A stretch of DNA of 64,000 bases from CAVOHU01 sp963843385. GTDB taxonomy: Bacteria; Acidobacteriota; Vicinamibacteria; Vicinamibacterales; JAKQTR01. A program made the translations under genes and the position numbers. Below are positions 46,420 through 56,272 of this stretch, in pieces; positions within the stretch are counted from its first letter, which is position 1; every line of letters begins with the position of its first letter. Under the pieces are notes generated by a model. The model searched no databases. It had not been told where the DNA came from and saw only the letters and a program-made list of their open reading frames with translations. The DNA lies in the NCBI GenBank assembly GCA_963843385.1, contig CAWJJY010000007.1, positions 1,612,001-1,676,000 of the forward strand. Reading direction: 5' to 3'.

Positions 46420-48024
46420 CTAGAAGGTGAACGACAGCTGTGCGGCGATGCCGTTGTAGCTGCTCAGGCGCCGCCGCATCGTACGGTCGACCTGGACCTT
46501 GAGCGCCACGAACTCGCCCACGTCGTACCTGACACCCGCCGACGGGCCGTGCTGCAGGCCGAGGTCGGGGAACATCAGATCATCATCTGGCACGTTGAGG
46601 TACTGGTAACGGAAGTACGGGCGGAGCTGGCCGAACGTCTTCGAAACCTGCGTGTAGAAGCCCGTCGTGTTCACCGAACGGTCGGCGCCCTCGCTCGTGT
46701 TGCGGACGAGCACGAGTTCGTTGAGCCATTCGGCATTCGACGTCTGATACACCGCGTGGGCGGCCACGATCGTCTGTCCGATCTTCGGCTCGCCAATGGG
46801 CGTCAGCGTGTCGTGGTAGATGGACACGCCGGCCTCGAATCCAGCGAGCTTGGCGGGTCGCGCGAGGATGGCCAGATTGACGGCCTTGTTGCTGTTCTCG
46901 TCGACGACGTTCTGAACGGCTTCTTCCTGGCGCGATCGGGACGCACGGCCGTTGCCAATTTCGGCGACGTAGCGCAGACCAAGATCGCCCGATGGGATGC
47001 GGCCGGTGACCGAGATGCCGACGTTGTGAACCGGCAGGATGCCGCCTTTGTCCTCGAACTCGAACAGGACCGGCCGCCCAATAGCCGTCTGCATCCACGA
47101 GCTGTGGTGGTACGCCGTGTTGTACCAGCCGATCGCCGTGTGGTAGCGGCCGACGCTCACGTTCAGGTAGTCGCTCGACGCCCAGTGGACCAGCATGCGC
47201 TCGAGGTCAATGCCGACAGTGTTCAGCTGATCGGCTTCGACGACGGCCTCGGCGAGCACGCCAAGGTGATCGGAGATCTTCGACGTGATGAACAGGTTGA
47301 ACTGCCCGATCGCGAAGGCGTTCGACGTGCCCGTCAAGTCGTCCGCGTGAAACGAGACATCGGAGAAGCCCCGGAACTGCATCGTCGGAAACCCGGACGC
47401 GTCGCCTGGATCCATCCCAGGCATCCCCTGTCGGGAGGTCGCGGGTGCGGGCTGGCTCTCTGGCGCCGCGGCGGGCCGACCCTCTGGTGCCGTCGCGGGC
47501 TGTCCTGATGCTGGTGCCGTCGCGGGCTGTCCTGATGCCGGTGCCGTCGCGGGCTGTCCTGATGCCGGTGCCGTCGCGGGCTGTCCTGATGCCGGCGCCG
47601 TCGCGGGCTGTCCTGATGCCGGTGCCGTCGCGGGCTGTCCTGATGCTGGCGCCGTGGCGGGCTGTCCTGATGCTGGCGCCGTCGCGGGCTGTCCTGATGC
47701 TGGCGCCGTCGCGGGCTGTCCTGATGCTGGCGCCGTTGCGGGCTGTCCTGATGTTGGCGCCGTCGAGGGTTGACCGGCTGGACTCGTGCCGGGACGAGCC
47801 GGCGGGTCAGCCACCTTCACCGGGTCCGAGGCGATCGGAAGTTGGGATTGAGCCGCCGCAGGTCCGGTGCGCTCGGTCTCGAGTTCCCCGATTCCCCGTT
47901 CCAGCTGCGGCACAGAGACCAGCAACGGCCTGATCGGCTCCCGGCCACGATCGTGGGCAGAAGCCGCTTGTTGCGCCATCGCCGGCTGGGCTATCAATGG
48001 AACGAGCAGGACGACCCATCGCAT
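46420..48024 (-). CDS. outer membrane porin-like beta-barrel protein with a Pro/Ala-rich repeat region
   Basis: 534 residues. Signal peptide MRWVVLLVPLIAQPAMA, AAAGGGG-type site upstream. Residues about 80-195 are a low-complexity periplasmic-type region with ten exact SGQPATAP units plus two worn ones. From about residue 210 the protein alternates amphipathic beta strands (MQFRGFSDVSFHADD, LNVSVGRYHTAIGWYNTAY) and ends with the aromatic AAQLSFTF, the usual outer membrane barrel C terminus recognised by BAM. The repeats could span the periplasm or bind peptidoglycan. First gene of the five-gene operon with the binding protein and kinases. Its substrate is unknown. Confidence 0.85.
   Translation of the reverse strand: MRWVVLLVPLIAQPAMAQQAASAHDRGREPIRPLLVSVPQLERGIGELETERTGPAAAQSQLPIASDPVKVADPPARPGTSPAGQPSTAPTSGQPATAPASGQPATAPASGQPATAPASGQPATAPASGQPATAPASGQPATAPASGQPATAPASGQPATAPASGQPATAPASGQPATAPEGRPAAAPESQPAPATSRQGMPGMDPGDASGFPTMQFRGFSDVSFHADDLTGTSNAFAIGQFNLFITSKISDHLGVLAEAVVEADQLNTVGIDLERMLVHWASSDYLNVSVGRYHTAIGWYNTAYHHSSWMQTAIGRPVLFEFEDKGGILPVHNVGISVTGRIPSGDLGLRYVAEIGNGRASRSRQEEAVQNVVDENSNKAVNLAILARPAKLAGFEAGVSIYHDTLTPIGEPKIGQTIVAAHAVYQTSNAEWLNELVLVRNTSEGADRSVNTTGFYTQVSKTFGQLRPYFRYQYLNVPDDDLMFPDLGLQHGPSAGVRYDVGEFVALKVQVDRTMRRRLSSYNGIAAQLSFTF
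47497..47766. repeat. ten tandem 27-bp repeats inside the porin gene
   Basis: GGGCTGTCCTGATG recurs ten times at exact 27-bp spacing (first at 47497, last at 47740). Each unit encodes one SGQPATAP plus a linking Ala or Thr on the minus strand. Units differ only at a few silent or near-silent bases (ccggtg, ccggcg, ctggcg), so copies are recent. Being a multiple of three, copy changes keep the frame. Flanks carry degenerate units (AGQPSTAP before, EGRPAAAP after). Confidence 0.95.
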
Positions 48025-48182
48025 CCGGCACCCCTTTCTCCCTGGTCGATTGCCCCATCCCGACCTGGAGGTCCACCCGAACGGCAGCGTGACGAAACTC
48101 AGTGGTCCATGAAATCATACCATCGTAGTCGGGTATTACGCCAGCCTTTCGCTCAGGCGGATGCAGATTGTCCTCTGGGGGA

Positions 48183-48271
48183 TGGTGCCGGGGGAGGGAG
48201 TCGGACCCTCACGGCCCTTGCGGGCCTCAGGATTTTAAGTCCTGTGCGTCTGCCAGTTTCGCCACCCCGGC
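48183..48271 (-). tRNA. tRNA-Leu, anticodon TAA
   Basis: On the minus strand GCCGGGG (48265-48271) pairs with CCCCGGC (48187-48193) as acceptor stem, followed by discriminator A and an encoded CCA (48183-48185). The anticodon arm CAGGA-CTTAAAA-TCCTG shows anticodon TAA, decoding UUA. A long variable arm (GGCCCGCAAGGGCC type) makes it a class II tRNA, as expected for leucine. The T-arm GAGGGTCCGACTCCCTC is intact. No clear terminator follows. The rest of the gap to the porin gene (48025-48182) shows no gene. Confidence 0.95.
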
Positions 48272-48294
48272 CGGAATACCGCGCGGCTAGTGTC

Positions 48295-50424
48295 TCATAA
48301 TCCCGGCCGGCTGATCTCCCCCACCTGCCTGGCGAACTCGGCAACGTCGGTCGTGGGCTGCTCGCAGGCGAACCGGCGGCAGACATACGCTGTGGCTCGA
48401 CCATCCCGAGCGATCAGCGGCCCCAGTGACGGGACCAGCCCCGCCAGCTCGCGCTGTTCGTCGCCCGGAACGATCGGGATGACGACCGCAAAGGGAGTGT
48501 AGGACCGGGCCAGTACCTCCAACATCGCTCCTCTGGCCTCGTCTTCCCGGTGGCCGACGATGACGATCTGGTGGAACCCATGGTGGTAGGCCGCGAGGTT
48601 CGCGAGCATCATCGGAACGCTGCGGGCAGACCGGGTCAGCAGTCCGGCCTGTGCGCCGAATGTGGCCTCGATCCGCGATGACCATCGGCTGTCGCCGGTG
48701 ATGTGCGCAAGGGCCAGCAGGTTCGAAACCGACACAGAACTGGCCGATGGTTCTGCGCCGTCGTACTCCTCTTTGAGACGAAGCAGCACGGAGGGGTCCT
48801 TGCCCGTTGTGCCGAACCACCCTCCGCTCGAGTCATCCCAGAACAGCTCGTCCTGCCGCGACTGGAGGTCGAGCGCCCACTCCAGCCACCGGGGGCCGCC
48901 GGTGGCCTGGAACAGCTCGAGCAGGCCCTCGATCAGGCACGCGTAATCCTCGGCGTACGCCTCGATGGCCGCCTCTCCGTCACAGTAGCGGCGCAGCAGC
49001 GTCCGCGTCGCGACGTTCCACATTCGGTCTTTCAAGAACGCAGCCACGCGCTCGGCGCGTGCCAGGTGCTCGGACGATCCGAGCACGCGTGCGCCTCGGG
49101 CATAGGCCGCCATCATCAACCCGTTCCAGGCCGTGAGGACCTTGTTGTCGAGATGCGGTCGGGGCCGCCGGCTCCTGGCGTCGAACATCGCGCGGCAGCC
49201 ACGCGCCAGCCTGGCTGACACGTCATCCTCGGTCAGGCCGTGCTCGCGTGCGATCTGCTCGTTGGAGCGCGCCAGATACAGCAGGTTTTTCGTCCCGAAT
49301 TCATCCTGCGGGTCGTTCGGGGCGTTGCCCCCGGGGAGCATCCCGAACCGTTCGCGGATGAGGGGCGCGTCGGCGCCCACAACCTGCTCGATCTCGTCGT
49401 GTCTCCACAGGTAGAACGCGCCCTCGCGGGCGTGCGCGCCCTGCTGGCCTGCCGACTCTGGCGGAAGGCTGTCGGCATCCTCGGCCGAGTAGAAGCCTCC
49501 ACCCTGATCCGCGAGGTCGCGGGCGACGTAGTGCAGCGTATCGTCCGCCACGGCCGCGAGGCTCGGCTCGCCGGTGATCTGGGCCGCTTCGAGGTACGCC
49601 ACCGCCAGCTGCGCCTGGTCGTACAGCATCTTCTCGAAATGGGGCACGCGCCACTCCGCGTCAACCGAATAGCGATGAAAGCCCCCGCCGATGTGGTCGC
49701 GCATGCCGCCGCGCGCCATCGCCTCGAGCGTCCGCACAGCCATCTCGCGAGGCGCGGGATCTCCGGACTGCGCGGAGGCGCGATGCAGAAAGAGGAGCTC
49801 GCTCGGCCGCGGGAATTTCGGAGCCTGTCCGAATCCGCCATGCCGCGAGTCGAACGCCGCGGCGAACTCGCGCGACGCGGATGCAATGGCCGCAGGCCCT
49901 GGCACGCTGTCGGCGGCGCCGCTCCGCTCCAGGCTGCGAAGGCGCTCGGTCAGGAGCGCGGCGGATTCCAGGACGTGGTCGCGGTCGTCGCTCCACACTC
50001 TGACGATTTCCGTCAGCACCTCGCGCAGACCCGGACGCCCCCATCTGGAAGACGGGGGAAAATAGGTCCCGCCGTAAAACGGCTTCAGATCGGGCGTGAG
50101 CCACACGCTCATCGGCCAGCCGCCCGACCCCGTCGTGGCCTGGACGAAGCTCATGTAGACGCGGTCCACGTCGGGCCGCTCTTCCCGATCGACTTTGATG
50201 GGCACGAAATCGCGGTTCAGGATCCCGGCGACGCCCTGGTCTTCGAATGACTCGTGGGCCATCACGTGGCACCAGTGGCACGTCGAGTAGCCGACTGAGA
50301 GGAAGATCGGCTTCCCGTCGCGGCGCGCGGCTGCGAATGCCTCCTCGCCCCATGGATACCAGTCGACGGGGTTGGATGCGTGCTGCTTCAGGTACGGGCT
50401 CTTCTCGCGGCCCAGGCGATTCAT
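48295..50424 (-). CDS. YyaL/SPATA20-like protein: thioredoxin-like DUF255 domain plus (alpha/alpha)6 toroid
   Basis: 709 residues from ATG 50424, with GGGAGGG 8 nt upstream; the frame is open to 50454. It opens with the family hallmark SPYLKQHASNPVDWYPWGEEAF. The thioredoxin-like domain has the CxxC in YSTCHWCHVMAHESFED and runs to about 170. The rest is helical with N-acylglucosamine-2-epimerase-like repeats (for example GGFHRYSVDAEWRVPHFEKMLYDQ, cut here to its key GGFHRY and HFEKMLYDQ parts). The function of this widespread family is unsettled; a redox or sugar-related role is often guessed. The gene is close to the tRNA-Leu (23 nt) and downstream of the YihY gene. Confidence 0.9.
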   Translation of the reverse strand: MNRLGREKSPYLKQHASNPVDWYPWGEEAFAAARRDGKPIFLSVGYSTCHWCHVMAHESFEDQGVAGILNRDFVPIKVDREERPDVDRVYMSFVQATTGSGGWPMSVWLTPDLKPFYGGTYFPPSSRWGRPGLREVLTEIVRVWSDDRDHVLESAALLTERLRSLERSGAADSVPGPAAIASASREFAAAFDSRHGGFGQAPKFPRPSELLFLHRASAQSGDPAPREMAVRTLEAMARGGMRDHIGGGFHRYSVDAEWRVPHFEKMLYDQAQLAVAYLEAAQITGEPSLAAVADDTLHYVARDLADQGGGFYSAEDADSLPPESAGQQGAHAREGAFYLWRHDEIEQVVGADAPLIRERFGMLPGGNAPNDPQDEFGTKNLLYLARSNEQIAREHGLTEDDVSARLARGCRAMFDARSRRPRPHLDNKVLTAWNGLMMAAYARGARVLGSSEHLARAERVAAFLKDRMWNVATRTLLRRYCDGEAAIEAYAEDYACLIEGLLELFQATGGPRWLEWALDLQSRQDELFWDDSSGGWFGTTGKDPSVLLRLKEEYDGAEPSASSVSVSNLLALAHITGDSRWSSRIEATFGAQAGLLTRSARSVPMMLANLAAYHHGFHQIVIVGHREDEARGAMLEVLARSYTPFAVVIPIVPGDEQRELAGLVPSLGPLIARDGRATAYVCRRFACEQPTTDVAEFARQVGEISRPGL

Positions 50425-50496
50425 CGCCGGAACCCTCCCGGGAAAGGCGCACATCTCGCGGCCCCGTCGAGGTCTCGCGCTTCGCGGCGCGGGTCC

Positions 50497-51429
50497 TTAC
50501 CGCCCGGTCGCCGGCACATCGGCGCGAGCCCGCCGGAGCTTCGCGAAGAACGCCGTAAATTCCACACCGTAGAGGAGGATGACGGCCGAGATGTAGACCC
50601 AGAAGAGAAAGAGCACGACGGTGGCAATCGAACCGTGAACGCTGTACCCCGGCGCTCGACGAACGTACCACGAAAATCCTTCGAGGGCGATCTTCCACAA
50701 CAGGCCGGTCAGCAGGGCCCCGGGCCACACGTCCCGCAGCCGGACCCGGGTATTGGGCACGAAGTAGAAGACCATCCCGACCACGGCCGACAGCAGGAGG
50801 TACGCGGCCAGGCGCGCACCAAGGCCGCTGAGCGCCACCAGCACGGGGAACTGATCCCACTGCGACGCGAACCACGACGATCTCGCGATCTGAGCGGCGC
50901 TGACGAGCAACAGGGCCGCCACCAGCATCAGGCCCGCCGCACACATCATGAGAAACGAGAAGAGCCGGTGTCCCAGGAAGCTCCGAGGCCGTTCGACGTC
51001 CCACGCGTGATTGACGGCCGAGGAGATGGCGCCAAACACGCCCAGCGCCGCCCACACCAATGCGAGGCCGCCACCGATGCCGATGGGCACTCGCGTCCGC
51101 CGGAACGCGTCGAGCTGCGTTGTGACGAACTCGAGTTGTGTCGGGAAGTGGCGGAGCACGAAATCGAGGACCTTGGTGCGATCAGACTCGTCGGCGGCGA
51201 AGGTCCCCAGCACGGAAAACGACAGCAGGAGGAACGGGAGAAATGACAGGAGCGCGTAGTAGGCGATCGATGCGGCGTGGGTCAGGTCGTCGCCGCTGTA
51301 GACGCCCACGACCCCGCCCCACGTGGCCCGCGCGATCAGCACCGCCCCGTCGCGCGCCTGCGAGGTCAGACGGCTCAGCCGTCTCACGACGGTCAACCCA
51401 CCGTTGTCCGGCACCGTGTCGGCGGCCAT
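50497..51429 (-). CDS. YihY/BrkB-family inner membrane protein (UPF0761)
   Basis: 310 residues with six hydrophobic segments. Typical family pieces are THAASIAYYALLSFLPFLLL near the first segment, the IGGGLALVWAALGVFGAI segment, YFVPNTRVRLRDVWPGAL before a later one, and VHGSIATVVLFLFWVYISAV near the end. It was once annotated as ribonuclease BN, which is wrong for this family. Some members are described as virulence or export factors, but no substrate is established. The small YtxH-like gene lies 17 nt upstream, so the two likely share an mRNA. Confidence 0.9.
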   Translation of the reverse strand: MAADTVPDNGGLTVVRRLSRLTSQARDGAVLIARATWGGVVGVYSGDDLTHAASIAYYALLSFLPFLLLSFSVLGTFAADESDRTKVLDFVLRHFPTQLEFVTTQLDAFRRTRVPIGIGGGLALVWAALGVFGAISSAVNHAWDVERPRSFLGHRLFSFLMMCAAGLMLVAALLLVSAAQIARSSWFASQWDQFPVLVALSGLGARLAAYLLLSAVVGMVFYFVPNTRVRLRDVWPGALLTGLLWKIALEGFSWYVRRAPGYSVHGSIATVVLFLFWVYISAVILLYGVEFTAFFAKLRRARADVPATGR

Positions 51430-51446
51430 CGGATATCGCGGCAGCC

Positions 51447-51728
51447 CTACCGAATCGACGCCGATCGCCGCGGCCCGCCAAGGCCGTCCGAGGGGCGCGT
51501 GGCTGACGTCGCGATGCTCTCGATTGTGCGCCAGCCTTCTTCAGCCGCCAGGCGCGCCTTCTCCACCGAGGACCTCAGCCTGCGCATCTCGCGCACGACG
51601 TCGTCGAGGCCGGGCTCGAGCCGGGTTCGCAGCCGCTGGCCGTCGTCTGTGAGGTAGAGATAGCCAGCCACCCCACCGGCCACGGCTCCGACCATGGCCG
51701 ACAGCAGGATCCGCGATCGAGCGTCCAC
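51447..51728 (-). CDS. small YtxH-like membrane-anchored protein
   Basis: 93 residues from GTG 51728, chosen because AGGAGG lies 4 nt upstream; longer forms to 51806 would overlap the region of the divergent promoter. One hydrophobic glycine-rich segment (LLSAMVGAVAGGVAGYLYLT) is followed by TDDGQRLRTRLEPGLDDVV and a helical coil. This order, a GxxxG-type membrane stretch then D.G...R, is that of YtxH-like gas-vesicle-protein-type small proteins. Function is unknown. It probably forms a unit with the YihY-like gene. Confidence 0.65.
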   Translation of the reverse strand: MDARSRILLSAMVGAVAGGVAGYLYLTDDGQRLRTRLEPGLDDVVREMRRLRSSVEKARLAAEEGWRTIESIATSATRPSDGLGGPRRSASIR

Positions 51729-51810
51729 GCGTCCTCCTCGTCTCTCTCCGCCCCGCTGAAGGGTGGATACAGGGAGAACAATACCGCAAGCGCCACGTGC
51801 GTCCAAGCGG

Positions 51811-51829
51811 GGCAGGTATAATCCCTGCC
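51811..51829 (+). promoter_or_regulatory. leucine-operon promoter: consensus -10 box framed by a perfect inverted repeat
   Basis: GGCAGG (51811-51816) and CCTGCC (51824-51829) flank TATAAT (51817-51822) plus one base. The carboxyltransferase ATG follows immediately at 51830, 7 nt after the -10 box, so the mRNA would be leaderless. No -35 consensus is seen, which fits an activator-dependent or repressor-covered promoter. Confidence 0.55.
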
Positions 51830-53437
51830 ATGGACGTCCTCGACACGCACGTCGACCGCGACTCGCCGGAGTTTGCGGCGAATCAACGCCGGTTCGAGAC
51901 GCTGCTGACCGATCTCCGCGCGCACCTGGCCGCTGCGCGGGCAGGCGGCGGCGAGCGGTATCTGAAACGGCACCACGACCAGGGCAAGCTGTTCGTGCGC
52001 GACCGCATCGACCGCCTGCTCGATCCGCAGTCCCCGTTCCTCGAACTCTCAGCGCTGGCCGCTGTCGACCTCTACGACGGCGAAGCCCCGGCAGCGGGCG
52101 TGGTGACGGGAATCGGGCGCGTGTCGGGCCGCGAGGTCATGATCGTCGCCAACGACGCGACCGTGAAGGGCGGCACCTATCTGCCGATGACCGTCAAGAA
52201 GCACCTTCGGGCGCAGGACATCGCCCTTCAGAATCACCTGCCCTGCATCTACCTCGTGGACTCGGGCGGAGCGTTCCTGCCGCTTCAGGACGAGGTCTTC
52301 CCGGACCGCGATCACTTCGGCCGGATCTTTTTCAACCAGGCGCGCATGTCGGCCGGGCGCATTCCGCAAATCGCCATCGTCATGGGTTCGTGCACGGCCG
52401 GCGGCGCCTACGTGCCCGCCATGTCCGACGAGACGGTCATCGTCCGCGGCACGGGCACCATCTTCCTCGGCGGGCCGCCCCTGGTGAAAGCCGCGACGGG
52501 CGAAGAAGTCAGCGCCGAGGATCTCGGCGGCGCCGACGTCCACACGCGGCTCTCCGGTGTGGCCGATTACATGGCCGAGGACGACGACCACGCCTTGCGA
52601 ATCGCGCGAACCATCGTGTCGACCCTCAACACCACCAAGTTCCTGCCACCCGACATGCAGGCCCCGGAAGACCCCCTCTACGACCCGCGCGAGATCTACG
52701 GGATCGTCTCGACCGACCCGCGAAAGGGCTACGACGTGCGGGAAGTCATCGCCCGCATGGTCGACGGCTCTCGCTTCGACGAGTTCAAGGAGCGCTACGC
52801 GCCGACGGTGGTCACCGGCTTCGCGCGGGTGCACGGATTCCTGGTCGGGCTCGTGGCGAACAATGGCGTGCTCTTCTCCGAGTCAGCGCTGAAGGCGACG
52901 CACTTCATCGAGGTGTGCAACCTGCGCGGCGTGCCGCTCATCTTCCTCCAGAACATCACCGGCTTCATCGTCGGCCAACAGTACGAGCGCGCCGGCATCG
53001 CCAAGGACGGCGCGAAAATGGTGCACGCGGTGGCCAACTCGGTCGTGCCGAAGTTCACCGTCATCATCGGGGGGTCCTTCGGAGCGGGCAATTACGGCAT
53101 GTGCGGCCGGGCTTACGACCCGAGGTTCCTGTGGATGTGGCCCAACGCGCGGATTTCGGTGATGGGCGCCGAGCAGGCGGCCGGCGTGCTGGTCACCGTC
53201 AAGCGCGATCAACTCGCGCGCGGCGGCACGACGCTCAGCGAGCAGGACGAGGAGGAGATTCGCCGGCCGATCCTCGAGAAGTACGAGCGCGAAGGGTCTC
53301 CTTACTATTCGACGGCCCGCCTCTGGGACGACGGCATCCTCGACCCGATACAGACCCGGGATGCGCTCGCGCTGGGCCTGGCAGCGTCCTACAACGCGCC
53401 GATCCCCGAGGCCAGGTTCGGCGTCTTCCGAATGTAA
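51830..53437 (+). CDS. methylcrotonyl-CoA carboxylase, carboxyltransferase (beta) subunit
   Basis: 535 residues from ATG 51830; a GTG at 51797 is a weaker alternative. It is a crotonase-fold carboxyltransferase with two halves: an N-terminal acyl-CoA site (VDSGGAFLPLQDEVFPD, MGSCTAGGAYVPAMSDE) and a C-terminal biotin site (LQNITGFIVGQQYE, GGSFGAGNYGMCGRAYDP). The FLPLQDE.FPD stretch and length match methylcrotonyl-CoA rather than propionyl-CoA carboxylases. With the biotin carboxylase and carrier genes downstream it carboxylates 3-methylcrotonyl-CoA in leucine breakdown. The hydratase gene follows after 2 nt. It is divergent from the YtxH-like gene. Confidence 0.92.
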   Translation: MDVLDTHVDRDSPEFAANQRRFETLLTDLRAHLAAARAGGGERYLKRHHDQGKLFVRDRIDRLLDPQSPFLELSALAAVDLYDGEAPAAGVVTGIGRVSGREVMIVANDATVKGGTYLPMTVKKHLRAQDIALQNHLPCIYLVDSGGAFLPLQDEVFPDRDHFGRIFFNQARMSAGRIPQIAIVMGSCTAGGAYVPAMSDETVIVRGTGTIFLGGPPLVKAATGEEVSAEDLGGADVHTRLSGVADYMAEDDDHALRIARTIVSTLNTTKFLPPDMQAPEDPLYDPREIYGIVSTDPRKGYDVREVIARMVDGSRFDEFKERYAPTVVTGFARVHGFLVGLVANNGVLFSESALKATHFIEVCNLRGVPLIFLQNITGFIVGQQYERAGIAKDGAKMVHAVANSVVPKFTVIIGGSFGAGNYGMCGRAYDPRFLWMWPNARISVMGAEQAAGVLVTVKRDQLARGGTTLSEQDEEEIRRPILEKYEREGSPYYSTARLWDDGILDPIQTRDALALGLAASYNAPIPEARFGVFRM

Positions 53438-53439
53438 CG

Positions 53440-54225
53440 ATGAGTCATCAATTCCTGTTGGTCCGCCGGGAAGGCCCGGTCGAGCGCGTGACGCTGAACC
53501 GGCCAGACGTGCGGAACGCGTTCAACGAGGTCGTGATCGACGAACTCGCGGCGTGGGCTGCTTCGGCGGTACGACCCGGAGGACCTCGAGTGGCGGTGCT
53601 GGACGGCGCCGGCAAGGCCTTCTGCGCGGGAGCCGATCTGGCGTGGATGTCGAAGATGGCGCAGTACTCGGACGACGAGAACCTGCGCGACGCCACCCGG
53701 ATGGCCCGCATGTTCGCGGCGCTGGACACGCTGCCCTTCCCGCTCATCGGCCGCGTCCACGGCGCCGCGCTCGGCGGCGGCTGCGGCCTGGTCGCGGTCT
53801 GCGACATCGTCGTCGCGGCCGACGACGCGGTGTTCGGGTTCACGGAGGTCAAGCTCGGCATCGTGCCGGCCGTGATATCGCCTTACGCGCTGGCGAAGAT
53901 CGGCCGTTCGGCCGGGCGCGAACTGTTTCTGTCGGGTGCGCGTTTCCCGGCGTCGCGCGCCCTGTCGATCGGCCTGGTCCACGCGGTGGTTCCGGCCAGC
54001 GAGCTCGAGGCCGCCGCCGACGCGTATGTGGCCGAGGTCCTGGGCGCGGGCCCGGAGGCCGTCGCCTCCGCCAAAGAACTCATCCGGACCGTCCCGGAGC
54101 TCGGACCGGTCGAAGCCCTGTCCCGGACGACGGAACTTATCGCTGCGCGGCGTGCCTCCCCTGAAGGCCAGGAAGGCATACGGGCGTTCCTGGAGAAGCG
54201 AAGGGCCTCATGGAGAGAGGACTAG
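53440..54225 (+). CDS. enoyl-CoA hydratase family, probably methylglutaconyl-CoA hydratase
   Basis: 261 residues from ATG 53440, 2 nt after the carboxyltransferase stop; the frame is open far upstream only as a shadow. Crotonase motifs: the oxyanion-hole AFCAGADLAWMSKM and GRVHGAALGGGCGLVAVCDI, with the acidic pair near EVKLGIVPAVISPY. The AGADL.WM signature and operon place favour 3-methylglutaconyl-CoA hydratase (LiuC type), the step after the carboxylase, giving HMG-CoA. The enoyl-CoA hydratase family is broad, so the assignment rests mainly on context. Confidence 0.85.
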   Translation: MSHQFLLVRREGPVERVTLNRPDVRNAFNEVVIDELAAWAASAVRPGGPRVAVLDGAGKAFCAGADLAWMSKMAQYSDDENLRDATRMARMFAALDTLPFPLIGRVHGAALGGGCGLVAVCDIVVAADDAVFGFTEVKLGIVPAVISPYALAKIGRSAGRELFLSGARFPASRALSIGLVHAVVPASELEAAADAYVAEVLGAGPEAVASAKELIRTVPELGPVEALSRTTELIAARRASPEGQEGIRAFLEKRRASWRED

Positions 54226-54271
54226 GCGTGCAGGCGGAGGCGAGGCCGGATCAGCAGGCACAGACGTCCAC

Positions 54272-55770
<1,499 letters not shown>

Positions 55771-55771
<1 letters not shown>

Positions 55772-56262
55772 TGGCTCCCGCGAAGAAATTCTCGATACGG
55801 GTCGGCGGCAGCGAGGCGGTGGTCTCGGCATCAGTGGCCGGCAACCAGGTGCATGTCGAGGGCACCGAGAACCCGTTCACGGTCGACCGGGTGTCCGACG
55901 GCTGTTATCTCGTGAGCGACGGCCAGCGCACGTGGACCGTGTTCGTGGCCGGGCCGCCGGAGTCGCGATCGGTGTTCGTCGACGGCATCGCCGGCGAACT
56001 CGAGGTCCTTTCGGAGCGTGCGCCCCGGAAGCGCCCGAGAGCCGCACACGCCGAGCTCACCGCATCACCCATGCACGCTACCGTGCTGCAGGTGCTGGTC
56101 GAGGTGGGCCAGAGCGTACGACAGGGACAAGTCGTACTGAAACTCGAAGCCATGAAGATGGAGATGCCGATCCGGGCGCCCAGGAACGGAGTGGTCAAGG
56201 CCCTGCACTGCCGCGCAGGTGAACTGGTCCAGCCCGGAGTTGCGCTGATTGACATCGCTTGA
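55771..56262 (+). CDS. biotin carboxyl carrier subunit of methylcrotonyl-CoA carboxylase
   Basis: 163 residues from ATG 55771, overlapping the carboxylase stop (TGATG), so it is translationally coupled. Residues 1-90 form a beta-barrel BT-like linker (SIRVGGSEAVVSASVAG), then a Pro/Arg linker and the biotinyl domain with the modified Lys in LEAMKMEM near 130 and flanking GQSVRQGQVV and GELVQPGVAL. Carboxylase plus this chain add up to 662 residues, the usual length of the fused alpha subunit. It carries biotin between the carboxylase and carboxyltransferase. Confidence 0.92.
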
Positions 56263-56272
56263 ACGACACGCG

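Noticed and set aside
47497..47766. Possible CRISPR array
   Set aside because: Repeats are directly adjacent with no unique spacers, lie in frame in a coding gene, and no cas genes are nearby.
47445..47933. Plus-strand frame with repeated PSRAVLMP-like units
   Set aside because: It is the reverse reading of the 27-bp repeats in the porin. The minus-strand frame has a signal peptide and a barrel C terminus.
51763..53439. Upstream extension of the hydratase frame through the carboxyltransferase gene
   Set aside because: The extension has no homology pattern and the carboxyltransferase lies in another frame. The hydratase starts at 53440 just after the carboxyltransferase stop.
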